Of a DNA stretch of 64,000 nucleotides, positions 1 through 14,000 are shown in pieces. Under the pieces are notes generated by a model that was not told the origin of the DNA, ran no database searches, and was given only the letters and a program-made list of their open reading frames with translations. Numbering within the stretch: the first letter of the stretch is position 1; each line of letters opens with the position of its first letter. The stretch spans positions 10,974,001-11,038,000 of the forward strand of contig CM033124.1 of assembly GCA_019321725.1 (NCBI GenBank), read 5' to 3'. Made by a program: the position numbers and the translations under genes. The stretch comes from Paulownia fortunei. Taxonomy: Eukaryota > Streptophyta > Magnoliopsida > Lamiales > Paulowniaceae.

Positions 1-1500
1 ATCAGTTGAAAAAGGATAAACTGTATCAGAAACTGAATTGAATGAACAAAAACAACAACGGCGCCTAAGCACCAAAACAGGGCGCCTAGGCGCCAAAAAT
101 AGAGAAAATGGTGCCTAAGTGCCAAAAATAAGGCGCCTAAGCACCATCTATATGACAAAACTGATGCTTTTGGTTGGAATGATGGCAAGTGGCAATCCTT
201 TACCCATTTTGGCACATGTTTGTGATATGTATACACTAGATACATATATCATATCACACACATTACTCACTTTACACCAAATGCACAACACACCTTTCAC
301 ACTTTACACCAAATGCACAACACACCTTCTTCACTTTACACAAAATACACAACACATCTTACACACTTTACACCAAATCACATCACCATCTCACACTTTA
401 TAAAAGGGCACTATTATCTCAACACAAATATCAATTTTTTAAATTCACTCACTTTTTACATTCATTCACATTTTGAAAGCACTCTTGGGATTTTTGGAGC
501 TTCAAGGAAGAAAAAGTGGAAGAGGCTTGAAGGATGAGACATCCATAATCTACCATCAACCTCAACTATTTTCTTCAACTAATAAGTTTCTTTGATTCCC
601 AATGTTGCTAATTTTTATTCTCTTGTCATTTCTTATTATGTTAGGCTAAACTTTTTTATTGGTTGAGATTGATTTCAAAGCCCTAGACATGAGTTTTTGT
701 AATTGAATATTTGATATTATTGATCAATTTTCCAATTGAGGTTGTTTATTTTTTTCTATACTTAATGTCTTATGGGTATACCAAATCGAGTTTAAGAATT
801 TCCTACAACTAGATTAGAAATTTTAGATCCGTAATTGTATTGAATTTCTAATCATGTGTAGTAAATTGTGATTAATGATTATTGGATACTTTGTTAATTG
901 CAATGGAAAATATAACCTAAGTTAAATGATCCGAGCTTGTGTGGTTGTTGCTTAGATCAATCTATATTTCTTGTTTTAATGCATCCATTGGATTAAATTT
1001 AGAGAGCTTGTTCTAGGTTGTTTAGTGGGTAGAGAATTAAATAGGGAACTTGTTCTACCTAACGAGAAACTAAGAAAAGATTGGGGTAGTAGAGCTTATT
1101 ATTACCTACGGTTGATAATTTCATTGGCAAATTGTTCATAATATTGATATGAAATTAGAACTCACTGTCTAGTGGTGGCGAATGAAACCTCAACCTACTT
1201 TAATCGATTGTTAATTATTATTTTGATTTTGATTGATTTATATTTTAATTAGTTTTAATTTCTGTGACTTAGTTAATCAACTCAACCCCCCCCCCCCCAA
1301 ATGTTTGTTGTTTATTTCTATAGTTTGCTTGTTGAAATCTTAGTTTTGGATTAGTAATTTTGAAGTTAAAATTCTTAGTTAATTGAGTCAATAGTAAATC
1401 AATTAACCTTTATTCTCGTGGGATCCACTCTTACTCGCACTATACTCATTAAAAAAATTTATTAAAGAGTAAAGTTTAAATTTGGTAGGCCTATGACAAC
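1..1500 (+). mobile_element. Decayed LTR-retrotransposon fragment (LTR to primer-site region)
   Basis: The stretch opens with repeated ggcgcctaag-type words, then a C/A-rich tandem repeat, a TATA-like tataaaaggg near 400, and a long AT-rich non-coding run. It ends near 1420-1500 with a segment around ctcgtgggatccactctta and ttggtaggcctatgacaacc. In plant Ty3/gypsy elements a similar ctcgtgggatcgac phrase lies close to the tRNA primer site. No gag or pol follows, so this is at best an LTR plus leader remnant. Its left end lies outside the window or is lost. The lineage (Athila or Tat side) is a guess. Confidence 0.35.
262..400. repeat. Short tandem repeat of about 33 bp, 4 copies
   Basis: The word actttacaccaaatgcacaa recurs with small changes about four times, each followed by cacacctt-like text. 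It lies just upstream of a TATA-like box near 400. The open frames here are only translations of the repeat and are not genes. Confidence 0.7.
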
Positions 1501-2832
1501 CGACCAGTAATAGTAATAATAATAATAAAAGAAAATAAGAACATTATCATATTAATTAAAAGGGTGTAAATCCTTACTAGAAATAAATTTGGGGGTTTAT
1601 AAATAAATATCAAAATATTATGTATTGATTATATATATATATAAATATAATATATATATACATATATATGTATAGATGAACGAAATATATATATAAGTAT
1701 ATGTGTATACACGTGTAGTGTGTAGTTATATTAAGGATAAGTATATATATAATATATTATATTAGATGTGTAGTATAATATATATATATATATATGTATA
1801 CACGTGTAGTGTGTAGTTATATTAAGGATAAGCATATATATAATATATTATATTAGATAACTTTAATAACTAAGTAATTACACACACCACACAAACATAC
1901 GGCTAAAACAAAAACACCACACACACATTTACGACAACAAAGGAAAGGAAAAGAGAAAAGAAAAAGAAAGAAGAGAAACAAAATGGGGGGAAAAGAAATA
2001 GCACGGCAGGAAAAGAAAAAGAAAAAAAAGAGAGAGAAGAGAAAGAGTTGCTCCAAGAAATTCAACCGTAGAAATTGGAGAAAATTTTGGTTAAGTCTCA
2101 TTCTCATTTTGTACGGATAAAAATATATATTTATGTCATTTATTTCTAATTTGAAAGAAAATTTTTGATCTAAGTTAACTAGTTATCTACCTATGACACA
2201 ATAACTAATATACACCTTTAATTCAAAATTAGTTACAAAAATTCGATTTTATTATCTTGTATTAATTAGATGATGGAGTTAATTAAATTAAGGGATTGAT
2301 TACAGGATTATAACATATCAATTAAATAATATTAGAATAAATTTAAGATGAGAAATTAAGGTATTTAAAATGTTCTGATTGAGGTGAAGTATAAAATTTT
2401 AAGGTTTGATTGTTATTTAATTAAATTTAAGATTTAAAATTCCTTATGAGATTTGATATAGTAAACCTATTGATTAAGAACAAAAATTAATACGTTATAC
2501 TTTTACAGGTTGCCTTATATCTAAGGTTAGAGAGGATAATTTTGTTAACCTTCAGTACGATATCAAAGGTGAAAGGTAAGTGAAAATCCATTTGCAACTA
2601 CAATGTATGGATATAGTATTTTGTGCATTATCTATATTAAAGGCGATCCTTGTATCTGAATATGTGTATTGTGAGTATTATACATACCTTATAGTGCATA
2701 TGTTGCTTGGATGATGGGATATAGGATCCGTTGTGTCATTAGATATGCCATTCATCAACATATACATGTTCATGTATAACACGTGCTCACAATTGAGGTT
2801 TTTGCACGCATGATATTATTTTTAGAAAGAAA
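1501..2832. other. AT-rich intergenic DNA with TA microsatellites
   Basis: Non-coding. It holds (TA)n runs at 1628-1680 and 1741-1795, a direct repeat of 63 bp (1705-1767 and 1796-1858) with one visible mismatch, and a purine-rich block at 1930-2050. I see no gene. Confidence 0.6.
1705..1858. repeat. 63-bp direct repeat, two copies 91 bp apart
   Basis: The segment starting gtatacacgtgtagtgtgta occurs at 1705-1767 and again at 1796-1858, differing at one base. Both copies are bounded by TA microsatellites, so slippage or unequal exchange in the TA tract is the likely origin. Confidence 0.8.
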
Positions 2833-3660
2833 ATATTTTGATCGGCCACTACTAGTGTACCGAGGAACATCTTCCATCAAGAACCTCACTAGGTTCATGG
2901 TGGTGAGATAGAACAACATCTTTTGTTGTCATCTCTTGAAATCAGCTTTGGTAAATTTCTCTGGTTTCTCATGTTGAGAAGTTGGAGGCATGATCACTGG
3001 ATTAGAGCTAGCAATGACTCCATTTCCTCCTATAGTTGGCATTTCTGTATTAGCCATAAAATTTATCTTAAGATTGTTGGTTGTATGGTGATGAAAGGAG
3101 ATTGGAATTTCAGTTGAAGTGAGGTAAGCATAAAACTAATCTACTTAAGACAGATTTCGTTCGCTACACGGTATTATAGGAATTTGGACGTCTGTCTTCC
3201 AAGATACAATACTTCTTTATAAAATTAGTACAACACTATACTAATTTTATCGGATGAACCAAAAATTTAATTGTATACTTTTCAAAAGAGAATAAAAATA
3301 CTATAATATCAAAATATATTTCAGTAGGAAGGAGAAGAGATAAATCAATTGGATATGAATTGATTTGGTGTAGAGAAAATGGAATAGATGACTCTATTTT
3401 TAGATTTTTAGGTGTCGCGCTGTGATTGATCATGTCCATTAGTTAGGATCAGTATGGACTATTGGATTGTATCCGTTAAGATATGGTTGCGATCTAATGG
3501 TTCACACTACATCTGTTCATGAAGGTTCATAACCCTTACTATGTACCTCTAACATTGTGTCTATTCATCATGCATCATCAATAATAATGAACAATCACAA
3601 CTTTTCATATGTACTCTTATGACCGTTCATATTCATTAGACACTTTTTTAAGTTCTAATT
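2833..3660 (-). mobile_element. Ty1/copia element 5' fragment: LTR plus start of gag
   Basis: On the minus strand a gag start lies at 3057 (ATG). It reads MANTEMPTIGG, then QHEKPEKFTKADFKR, a TGA, and QQKMLFYLTTMNL. The words KPEKF and WQQKMLFYLTTLNLARFL are a hallmark of plant copia gag N-termini. The TGA falls where the family has Trp (TGG), so it is one G-to-A change. Similarity fades after about 2833. Upstream on this strand (about 3060-3660) is non-coding sequence with repeated gaacggtc/gaaccttcat words that looks like the 5' LTR and leader. No pol is present, so this is a truncated, dead copy. Confidence 0.65.
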
Positions 3661-4795
3661 TTTTTTATTAAATTGGATACACCTTTTCCAATTCACCTTA
3701 TTTATTCTAATAGTTTTTAGTAAGTAAAAAAGAACATGATATTAATAATTAAAATATTAGAGATGTCAATTGGGTCTAGTGAGTATAAAATAGCTTAAAT
3801 TAAATTTCAATCTAAAGTATTAGTGACTTGGGAAATATTGTTGATATTTAGGTTGAAAGTCGACCCATATAAAGTTCTCTTTTACAACTCCAACTCAACT
3901 CTTAAATTTTGCAAATTTTGACTTTATTTCGAGCTAGCATACTAAAATTAAATTTCATTGGTTACTTTTTGAAATCAAAAACTTGTTTATTAATATTTTT
4001 TAAATGTTAATTGTCTTCATCTATTTCTAATTTTATTAAGTAGAAAATTAATATTAATGAAGGTATGTACTCCTTAACCTAAAGTGGATGAATATTATGT
4101 GCGAAGATAAACTCCTCTCTTTAGGCGGATTTCCTGGAGGTCGCTCCTGCCTGCAAGCAACCTCTCATTCCCTGCCTGCAGTGCAAACAAACTGTTAGGA
4201 GATCCTCAGGCGTGTTCCGAATAAACTCATTTGATGTTTAAGTCAGAATAGATTCTAGAACTGTAATTGAACTTGAAAGCAGTAAATGTTCAACTGAAGT
4301 TTGTCCATGATAAATGAGAATGATGAGCATTCATACATGTTTAAGTGGAATATAAGTCCTATAAACTTTTGATATAATTTAAACCTCATAGGGTTGTATG
4401 TCTTATTAAGTTAGTATTTGATATTTTTAAATTGCGTGGATTTCTTACGCGACTTAATTATCTTCTACCTAAATATCTTATTGGGCTAATTTGAAATATG
4501 CCCATCAAATATTAATTCCTAAACTTACTTAAGTTTTGTTAGACTTAAATGCGACTCACAAATTAATTAAGTGTAAATGAATCATAAGCTGGACTATACT
4601 AAAATTAAATTAAGCTTAATTCAAGTATAAGAGGCCGAATAAATAGACTTGAATATCGTTGGATCCAATTGATATTCCTAGAAGTAACATTAAAAAGTGC
4701 CAACAAAAGAAGCAACAAGGTATCAAGGTAGCGGTTCGAAGGACTTTGGTGTCCTCAAAAGTAGAGAAGATGAATTTTTATGCAGAGAACGAAAC
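3661..4795. other. Intergenic DNA, no gene seen
   Basis: AT-rich sequence with one GC-richer patch at 4100-4215 (cctgcctgcaagcaacctct and nearby). That patch has no open frame worth naming and may be an old transposon piece. I see nothing else. Confidence 0.5.
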
Positions 4796-4805
4796 GAATA
4801 TTTAA

Positions 4806-5489
4806 GGGTTAAATACAATTTATCAAATGGCAAAAACCTCCCCTTATATAAGGAAAAAAAGAACTCAAATAGCGTCTTTTTACTTTTATAAAATATGTAT
4901 AGTGCCCCCTTACACAAATTTACTATAATTGCACCCACTTTGTGTATTTTCCAACTAACCAAAAGTACAGAAAGAGGAAAAGCGAATTCTCTCTTTTTAT
5001 TTTTTTTGCCATTTTATAAATTTTATTTTTATTTTTCATTATTTCTCATTTTATTTTTATTCTCTTTCACCTTCTTCACCAAAAATCCCCACTCCCCAGA
5101 CCAAATCACATCAACCCCCTAACACTCGCCAGCCACCACTCACCACCCCCGAATCCCCAACATCGCCACCCTTTTGTGTGTGTATATATATAATACAATA
5201 TATACATATTATATTACAAATATCAAATGTGAATTGTTAATTTTTATCAAATAGATTTAATCGATTTATTATAAATAGTAATAGAAATATAAGTGTCTTT
5301 TTACAAGCGAAAATCTAATAAATTTCACACCAAATCGTGCATGCAATTCATGTCTCGCTGTAAGGGTGTCTTTGCGGCTTTTTTGAAATCTCGGGGAGGC
5401 TATTTGGCCCCCTCTCTTTTTTTTTTTCATGTTTAGGAAATTTGTTTGCCATTTTTCTATTTCACAAGGGCACAAATTGTATTTAATCC
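4806..5489. mobile_element. Mutator-type MITE, 684 bp, with 10-bp target duplication
   Basis: The left end reads gggttaaatacaattt at 4806. The right end read on the other strand is ggattaaatacaattt, so there are 16-bp inverted ends with one mismatch. Both sides are flanked by the identical 10-mer gaatatttaa (4796-4805 and 5490-5499). A target duplication of 9-10 bp plus ends starting GG points to the Mutator-like (MULE) superfamily. The inside has no transposase, so it is non-autonomous. It contains a short (GT)(TA) microsatellite near 5175 and C-rich runs. The open frames inside are chance. Confidence 0.8.
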
Positions 5490-5499
5490 GAATATTTAA

Positions 5500-8400
5500 T
5501 GAGAAAACTATGCTATAAGTATCTGCATGAATTATTCTCTTTTCATTCTATATCGAAAAGTTCAATACTAAATAATGTGTATTGTGTATCATTACAAAAT
5601 TAGTTCAATTTTTTTTATCCAACTAAAATAAAGAATGATTAGGGATCTGCAAATTAACAATAATATAAATCACATATTCCTAACAATATAAATGGATCGG
5701 GTTTTACTATACGTAGCGAATTGTCGATTCATATATTTCGAATTAAGTTTGTATATTAGTGTTCTTTTGATCGAAAAGAACATATATTTTTCATTAATGA
5801 TGAATAACTGTTAGAATTATTCACTTCAAATCCTTGAACATTTACAGCGATGCTAAAAAGAAAACTGAGAGAAAAAAAAATTGAAAAAATTATAAAAATA
5901 ATATTTTTTTAGGAAAATACATTTATTCATACGTTCTGTTGAATAAGAATAAAAAATATATATTTTTATTAAAAAATATTTAAATTTAATTAAAAAATTT
6001 AATTTTACTCAAATTATGAAAAAAATATTCAATTCAAATATAAATGTACGTTCCAACTCCCAGTAGAACATATTAGTCCGCTCTAAAATCCTGCAAATTA
6101 CAATAAAAAAAATAAAAAGAATAGCTTAGTTTAGTGGAAGATGTTTTCCACACCAAACAATAAAAGTTGTACCATAACATTAATAAATCATATATAGTTT
6201 TTGAGATAGAATGATCCTCATTCTTAAAAAAATGTTTTTCGACCACAGCACTCCCCAGCCATTCATTTTACTATTTTTTATTCCTTGTTGTCTGCTTGTA
6301 ATTGATGTTATATGAGTCTTTCCTCCGTCATTTTCCATCCCTTTCGAGTAGTTTGGGCTGAATTTTTAACTTTTTATCACTTGTTTTTTTTTTATAAAAG
6401 ATTTTTTTTTAAAAAAAAATTGTTAACCAATTGGTTTTCTTTTTTATAAAAGTTAAAAAGAACCTTGAATACGAATTGGCATATTTCATAATCTTCGTCG
6501 TGAAATCCAACAACACATTCAAATTCAAACGATTAAATATTTTAAAGCATTCATATGCTCTGGTGATATTAAATGTTAATCTAACAAAATAGATAGTTCC
6601 ACTGCCCAAATTACATTAAAAATCTATATGATTCGTATTTTATTTAAACTTATATAAATATCTCATTTTTTTTATTTATTTATAAAATAAGAAATGTATT
6701 TATTCATTCTTACTTATTCAATTAATGTTTTCTTTCTAGAACTAATATCGTTCCAATTTAAGCATTAGAAGAATTTTCACGTGATAATTAAGGATCCTAA
6801 TTTATTTATATTTTAGGCAAGAACTATTTTACCTAATATTTGTTAGGAATAATCAATTTCATAAGAAACTATTCACCTCTATCTAACAGGTCTTAGGAAG
6901 AATCAATTCTATAAGAAACTGTTCACTTCCCAACCTCGTGTAACACTTCCAACCTCATATAACACACCTTGTTAAATACAAACCTAAATGAATTTTATTT
7001 GATAATCGTGTGTGTGTGTGTGTGTGTGTTTGATAATTTAAGAAGAGAGGTGAGTTTAAATAGAGATGAGATAGATTTATTCATGTTTTTACATCCTAAT
7101 TTTTCACAATCAAACCAAGTAGATTTTTTTTTTTTTTCAAATAGGTGATGATGAGATTTAATCTTAATTTAGCTTTTATGAGCATATTAAATAATCACCT
7201 CATTTATATTTATTTTTATCAATATTAATATATAATAGTATACCTCTTTTATATTTCATCTTAATGTAAATTCTAGAAACGCCACATAAATAAAAAATCA
7301 AAACTGTAAAATATTTTCTCATTTCAAGAAGAAAAAAAGGGCATTTTCAACTTTGAATAACACCATAAGTCATTTGATGGATGATTACTTTATGAATAAG
7401 TATTGTGTTGCATATAGTAGAAAAAAGGGATAATTTCATAGGGTTGATAGTAAGAATGTTATCCAATGCTTTCAAATTGATAAAAATCGTAGAGTTGTAT
7501 AGAAATTGACTTAAAATATATCTTATGTACTCATTTTGAAAATTACTTATTTCCTTTAGTTGTTTGAGGCTATTGTTTGACCCTATTGATTACAAAAGCT
7601 AGAATTGCCTCCCTCTAAAAAATCTTTTAAAATAACAACTTTCCATTTCGAGTAATAAAAGAGAAAATACAAAAATCACATTCTTGAAGAGAAAAATTGC
7701 TTTGTTTATAGTTTCGTTTGTTTCAAATTTATATTTCTTATTTTCCTTTTAATATATCCCAAAATAAAATTTTATTTTTTAAAATACAATTTTCTTTTCC
7801 CCAAAAGTATCAACCATTGCTTCTCATGGTAATTATATAATAGACAAAAAATTTAATTTTCAACTCTCATTTAAAACACTTTCACTTTTTATCACTTGAT
7901 AATTAAGTGAGGAAACCTAAATTAATGTAGTTTAATTATCATTCTTTTCTCTTTTTTAAAGATATAAGGTATGTAGTATTTGTGCCTTCATTTGCAAGTA
8001 TTTCTTTATTTCCTTTTTTCCTTTTTTTTTAAATTTGTTCATTTTAAACTACGTAACATGTCTAGAACAATAACTACTTTCTTTATGTTTTAATTCCTTC
8101 TTTCTAAACTATAGGTCCATTTAATGCTGTTTATCAACCAATTAAAATATTCATTTAAGTACAAATAATAAAACATTTTAGTCATTATTTTTGCAATCTA
8201 ATTGTATAGTATTAATGATAAAATGAATATTAAAGTTTGAGAAGTAATCACAAATATCATTTCTTACTTAATGAATTTTTTAGATTGAAAAAGTAGTAAT
8301 TTCTTAACATTTTTAAGAATCTTATGAATACAAAGTATCTTAATTTTTGTGTTGTAAGCTTTCCTTGAATTTTTGCCAATATATGATGTGAAAATATAAG

Positions 8401-8980
8401 CTATTTTTTTAATAAGTAATATATAAGTTATTTTCATGAACTTGTAAGTTTATCTAAACATAATATATGTTGCATTAAATTGGGCCCAAAAATAGTCCAA
8501 TTACTTCTTCAATCAATTTTTTTTTTATAATTGGGCCCTAAGGGGTAAATAGTTAAGTCAAATGAGGTATTGTTTAAATTTAATTTGAATTTTTTTATAA
8601 GTTTAAAATTGTATTTGAGTTTGATTTTATTATTAAATAAGTCGAACTCCAACAAGTTTCAATCAAACCAAATATAAATCAAGTAGTTTGATAATTTTAT
8701 ATTTATATTATTATTTTTTCAACTAATTGAATGTTTAATTCGAATTTCAAATGTTGTCGAATAAAAAAAATTAATTTAATTTGTTATATTAAAAAATTTG
8801 AGTTCAAATAAACTTTTCGCCATTCAAGTAGAATCAAATATCCAATTTTTTGATTCATTTTCTCTAAACCTATGGCCCCTTAGAAAGTGTTACAGTCATG
8901 GCTAGGCCCACTTCTTTTGTGGCCCACTTTGTATTCCCTTTGGTGCATTATTTTTTGTTGGAAAATTTAAAAATAACCTA
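5500..8980. other. AT-rich intergenic DNA, no gene seen
   Basis: Many A/T homopolymers, a (GT)n microsatellite at 7008-7029, and a diverged local duplication near 6843-6930 (taggaataatcaatttcata and taggaagaatcaattctata). There is no open frame with recognisable protein content. Confidence 0.55.
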
Positions 8981-8983
8981 GCA

Positions 8984-9015
<32 letters not shown>

Positions 9016-9042
9016 TAATAATAATAATAATGATAATAATAA
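8984..9042. repeat. (AAT)n microsatellite
   Basis: An almost pure run of aat triplets with two interruptions (aac and tga). Confidence 0.9.
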
Positions 9043-11046
9043 ATGGCTAAATATTATGTAATCATGAATTTATCATCAAGATGCCTCTGTTTCAAAGTAA
9101 TAGTAAAGTGAGATTACTAAATAACATATCAATTTAAGGAAAATGCCCAAAAAATAGTAACAAAATAGACTAATCATAAATTTCTCTCCAAAGGTTTTCA
9201 AAATTTTTAAAACATAAAGCCGCAATACACAGAGAGACAAATTCCGATACATTAATATGTACTTTTTTTTTTTAACAAAAATTGGAGATTGGCCCCAAAA
9301 GATAATTAGAAACTCAATCAAGTACTTAACTAAAATTGCACATGCCACAATTAAATTTTTTTCGTTATTGCTTGAGTGATTATTTTAAGTATTGTTTGCA
9401 AGCCAGATATTGGACTTCCAAATCTTATTGATCATATTATTGCAGATGTCCAGGATATAACTCTACTTACTGAATTTTTCTAATATCTTTTTTTTTTTTT
9501 TTTTGTAATTACATTTTTAGTATTCACCTTTTATTTATCAGGGTGGGATAACGTAGACTTTGAATTAATTGAAACTTATAAATAAATAATTGAAGACATA
9601 CAGAAACATGTTTCTTATAAAATGAGAATAATTGTACAACATTGAAAAGTAAGTAGAATAATTTGTTATGATACTGCTAAATATTCATAAAGGGAGAGAT
9701 AAGTTTAGGGAAAGATAGAAATTATATAGGAAGGTAAATGACATTTTGCCTCCTTAAGTTTCACTATTTTAACACTTTATTGTTAAATACAATTTAAAAG
9801 CACTTCATGCTCCCCAACTTACATTTAGCACTTTGTAGAACATTTTTAGATCAAATTTTTAATGAAAAGTACTTTTTCACCAACTGTTATGTATCTTTTG
9901 TTTTTGTTTTTTTTCCCTTTTTCATGTTGAAAAGCCAAGCAAAAGTTTTTGTAATATTTTGGTAAAAATACAAAAAACAATGATTTTTTTGTTACAAATA
10001 TTGTTATTCATAGTACGAGAGAAATAAAGTAAGTGACTGGAGAACGTTATGATTACATAGTTATAGTGACTAAAATTCAGTATCCCAAATGACTCAACTA
10101 ATACTATTTCCAAGTACTGAATTTATTTTTTTCTTATATTACGATTAACACTACTTCTTGTAAAAATACCATCATTTATAGTCATTTCACCATTGATAAC
10201 AATATAAAAATATTACAAAGCCTTTTGTTCAGCTTTTGAGCAAAAAATGAGGAGAAAGGACGGGCTAATGAAATTATATTTGAAAAAGTCCTCAAGGCGA
10301 AAACTATAATGAGTGTAAATTGAGGAAATAAAATGCTTTTAGGTTCCATTTAAATGATAGAATTTTAATTTGAGAGGAGAATTTGGGGAAAGAATTATGA
10401 CTTCATATGAGATGAATTTAAAATTTATCATAATAACTTAAAAAATAGTTCAAAATTTCAAAATTCATTGTATTAAAAGATTATTTAAATAAATTAAAAT
10501 AAATTTATTATTATAGATTTAAAATTCTTAATTTCAATTTCAATTACATCACTCAAATGAAGCCTTAAATTACTTTTTCAATTAAAGTACTAAATTATGA
10601 AGTCATCAATATGGAAGTCATTAATACATTTTGATTGAAGGCCACTTCATCGATCTTAATAATCTTTTACATCCCCCAATTTATTTACATGGTTGCTTGA
10701 GATTGACCTTGTGGATAAATTTTCCATGCGGCCTCGACTTTCAAGACCAGGTGAAAATTATCTGAATCACATAGTTTAACCTAAATATGAGAAAAAGCCA
10801 ATTTCATTTTTATGGAAACAGTAATATGAATTTCCGATCATAGAAACACATGAAAATCTAATAGAATACATAAAACATTTATTTATTTTTAAAAAGAGCC
10901 CTTCTCTAAGCTCGCAAAAAATAGGATTTTAACGAGGACAAAGTAATTAATCCACTTCTATAATTCTAAACTATTCAATGCTCTATCAGTGAACAGTCTG
11001 AATTATTTACAAATACTATCTACTTCAGAAACACAGGAGGCTAACC
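9043..11046. other. Intergenic DNA downstream of the DUF604 gene
   Basis: AT-rich, non-coding by inspection. The part nearest 11046 should contain the 3' UTR of the DUF604 gene. I cannot place its poly(A) site. Confidence 0.5.
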
Positions 11047-14000
11047 TCAAATAGTTATAGTCTCTGAATGCTTACACCTTCTAACTCTAATTCTCATGGT
11101 TCCATGTCCTAAACTCCCATTAATCTCGCAACATTGTCTCCGGGGTCTCTACATATTTCAGCAATGTAATATCAGTTAATAAAATCAGAAAAGTAAGTCA
11201 CAGGTCTGTATATGTTTGATATTCAGGAAAATTACTCAGACACCCCTGAGTTTTGGCAAAATTACAAAAGCAGCCCTGTTATGAAAAATTACTCTAGCAT
11301 CCCCCGTCAGTGATCCCAGTACAAAAAAATGAATGGAAATGATGAAATGACACATTTGTCCCTCTGAAAACCAGCCTAAAAATGAAGGGTTTGACCAAAA
11401 ATTCTGGGTGTCTATGTTCATAAACTAGCCTACTCTCGTATTTGATAGAAGTAAACAAAGATAAGAGTTCTTGTTCTATATGAACTCATGGTTTTACTTA
11501 GTGCTAATGAAGCACTAGTGATGGCCACAAGACCAAGAGCACTTTCAAAAGATAAGACTTGCTTTTTCAACAGAATGATGAGTAATTCCATACAACAAGG
11601 GTAATTTCCTAAGGAGTGTGATGTGATTTTCCATTATCAAATGAATGGGTCACTAATTCAGTAATCTTGTATTAAGTTGTGAGTTTGTGACCAGTATTGT
11701 GTATAGATAGTCTGCACGTTTCGTTTTCACCCAACCTTAACACTGGTTGCATTAATCAGTATATCAGCTATAATCTAAGTCAATTTAAATGGGCAATGAG
11801 AAGGAGAGACTAACCTGCTTCCACTCTTGAGGATCCATTTTTGTTGCTGAGACGACGATGTTTTCAATAGCCATAGCACGAGCGTAATGCCTGCTACAAT
11901 TCTTTACTGGCTTAGCCACAAACTTTCTGTAAGTTGTTACTGTCTCACCCATGGCATCCTCCTTGACTGAGTTCAAATAAAAGATAATTGGTTGTTTACA
12001 ATGATCAGAGCTCATGGGACGGGTATTGAAAGTGAAAGGTCCCTCCTTCCAACTCCTCCATGTTTGGAAAGTCAGCAATGGTGTCTCCAACTCCTTGGCT
12101 GTCAATAAAGTGGGGTATATTTGCACTGTATAGCCCCATGAAATCGACACCGACCATTTATTCTTGTGATGGTAGCAAAAACATTGCTGCAGTGTTCTGG
12201 AAGGGTCAACCTCGTACGCTTTCATCAGGGCTCTCAATGACTCCAGCTGAGTCTGGTTTGGAAACAACGGCTTGACATAGTCGGGGTGGTGAAGAGAAAC
12301 CAGAGGCGCCATCGGATGTGCTGCCAAGAGCCCAAAAGGATCGCCTCTGATATCAATCTGAAAGAATCATAAGTTCATGAAAATGGGAAGATGGTTGACA
12401 TCTGCTATCAACAGCATTGTCAAAGCAATAAATGATCAAGATATGCTAGTTGCACATGTTGACATCCAAATATTATCTCAATCTTAAAATATCAAAGAGG
12501 TCAATAGATTTCACAGCAACATATGTTTGTCCAAGAAAAACAAATAAGTCAAGTCAGAAAAATACCGTGCAAAGAAAGCAAGATTTCACTACAACCTAAT
12601 GAAATTAATACAAGAGCATGAATTATCACTTTATCACAAAGTAGGACAACCAAGTTCCCAGTCCTTAACTAATTCACTGATTTCTAATATCCTGACTTGA
12701 TATGTCGGAATTGATTGGCATGAGTATCCTAGGTTAATAGGGGTAATCATTCTTGAAAATGGAGGATCATAATGGAAGTGCTCATAATTTCTAAGCCACC
12801 ACAACCACTATGGTTTAATGGGCATAATTACCATCCAAAACTGGTCCAAGGAGGAATAAAACTTAGTCTGTCCCCTTTATTTTTCTCTTTTGGTAGTCAC
12901 AACTCTTCAGGACTTTCTAAAGAGCTAGTGGGATCTGTGGGAAAATTAGCATCGGTATCGCATCGAGTGTGAGAATATGCTATTATATTATGCTGACACG
13001 ACATAATTCACCGATTGTATTTGACAGGCATCTGTGGAATAAGAACATAGAAACTTCAACATTATGTTAGGAACTTAATAAGACCAAAAAGAGGGGACAG
13101 TGAGAATTATCTTTTCATCACTTTTTCAAGGTGAAGGGAGTTTTCCCTTTCCGCACGTCCCAAGTCAAGTTAGATACTCTTACTATGAATTTATAATTGA
13201 AAGCTTAAATTTAAATTAAATAATAAAAAATTGTAATAAAAAAAATATATATATACACATATAACAGTGTGAAGAAAGAGACAACTGGGCGAATTTATTT
13301 ATTTTAATTGCGAAAACAAGTGATTAGACGGTCTAAACTCCAAATACTGATGAAACATAGTACTTCCTTTCTGTCAACTCAAAATATAATTCCATTTATA
13401 AAAATAATAAATAATTTTGTTGAAAAATAGGTACTTAACGAATTCACGTCAGCAACTGTCAATCATAAAAATTAATAATAAAAATATAAAAATATTTAAA
13501 ATTTTCACTTTTTTAAATCTTATCTAAATTTCGTGACCGAGTCAAATTTAACACTTGGGAGTATTTCATAGTAACATGTGTAAAAGAAAATAGAAACTAA
13601 ATACCTACAAGTCTTCAAAACTTTTGCTTTGCAACTCTCATTTAAAATTAATTTAAAGGACAAAAGAACTGACTTAGGTTTGTTCCATTGTACGAAGTTG
13701 ATTAATAAACATCAAATTAAAGCCATCCAAGAGAATGCAAAAGACAAACAGACAAGAAAAGTAAATACAGTTAGACTATTCAGCCGAAAATACCGACCAG
13801 TAAAGTAAGTACCAACGTGGCAGGAGCCCAGATGAGTAGGTGTCACTGAGCATCTACAGCCATGTGACGGCAGCGAAACCCATCACTAACCCACATATAA
13901 AGGCAGACACGTGTCCTTTAGTAGAGCAAACAAGGAAAAATGCGGCCAATAGTAATCAACCAAGTTTACGGCTGATTCTTGGGATTAAAAGTTATCGTTA

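Noticed and set aside
1853..2107. 84-residue Phe-rich open frame on the minus strand
   Set aside because: It translates a purine-rich low-complexity tract; there is no protein-like composition.
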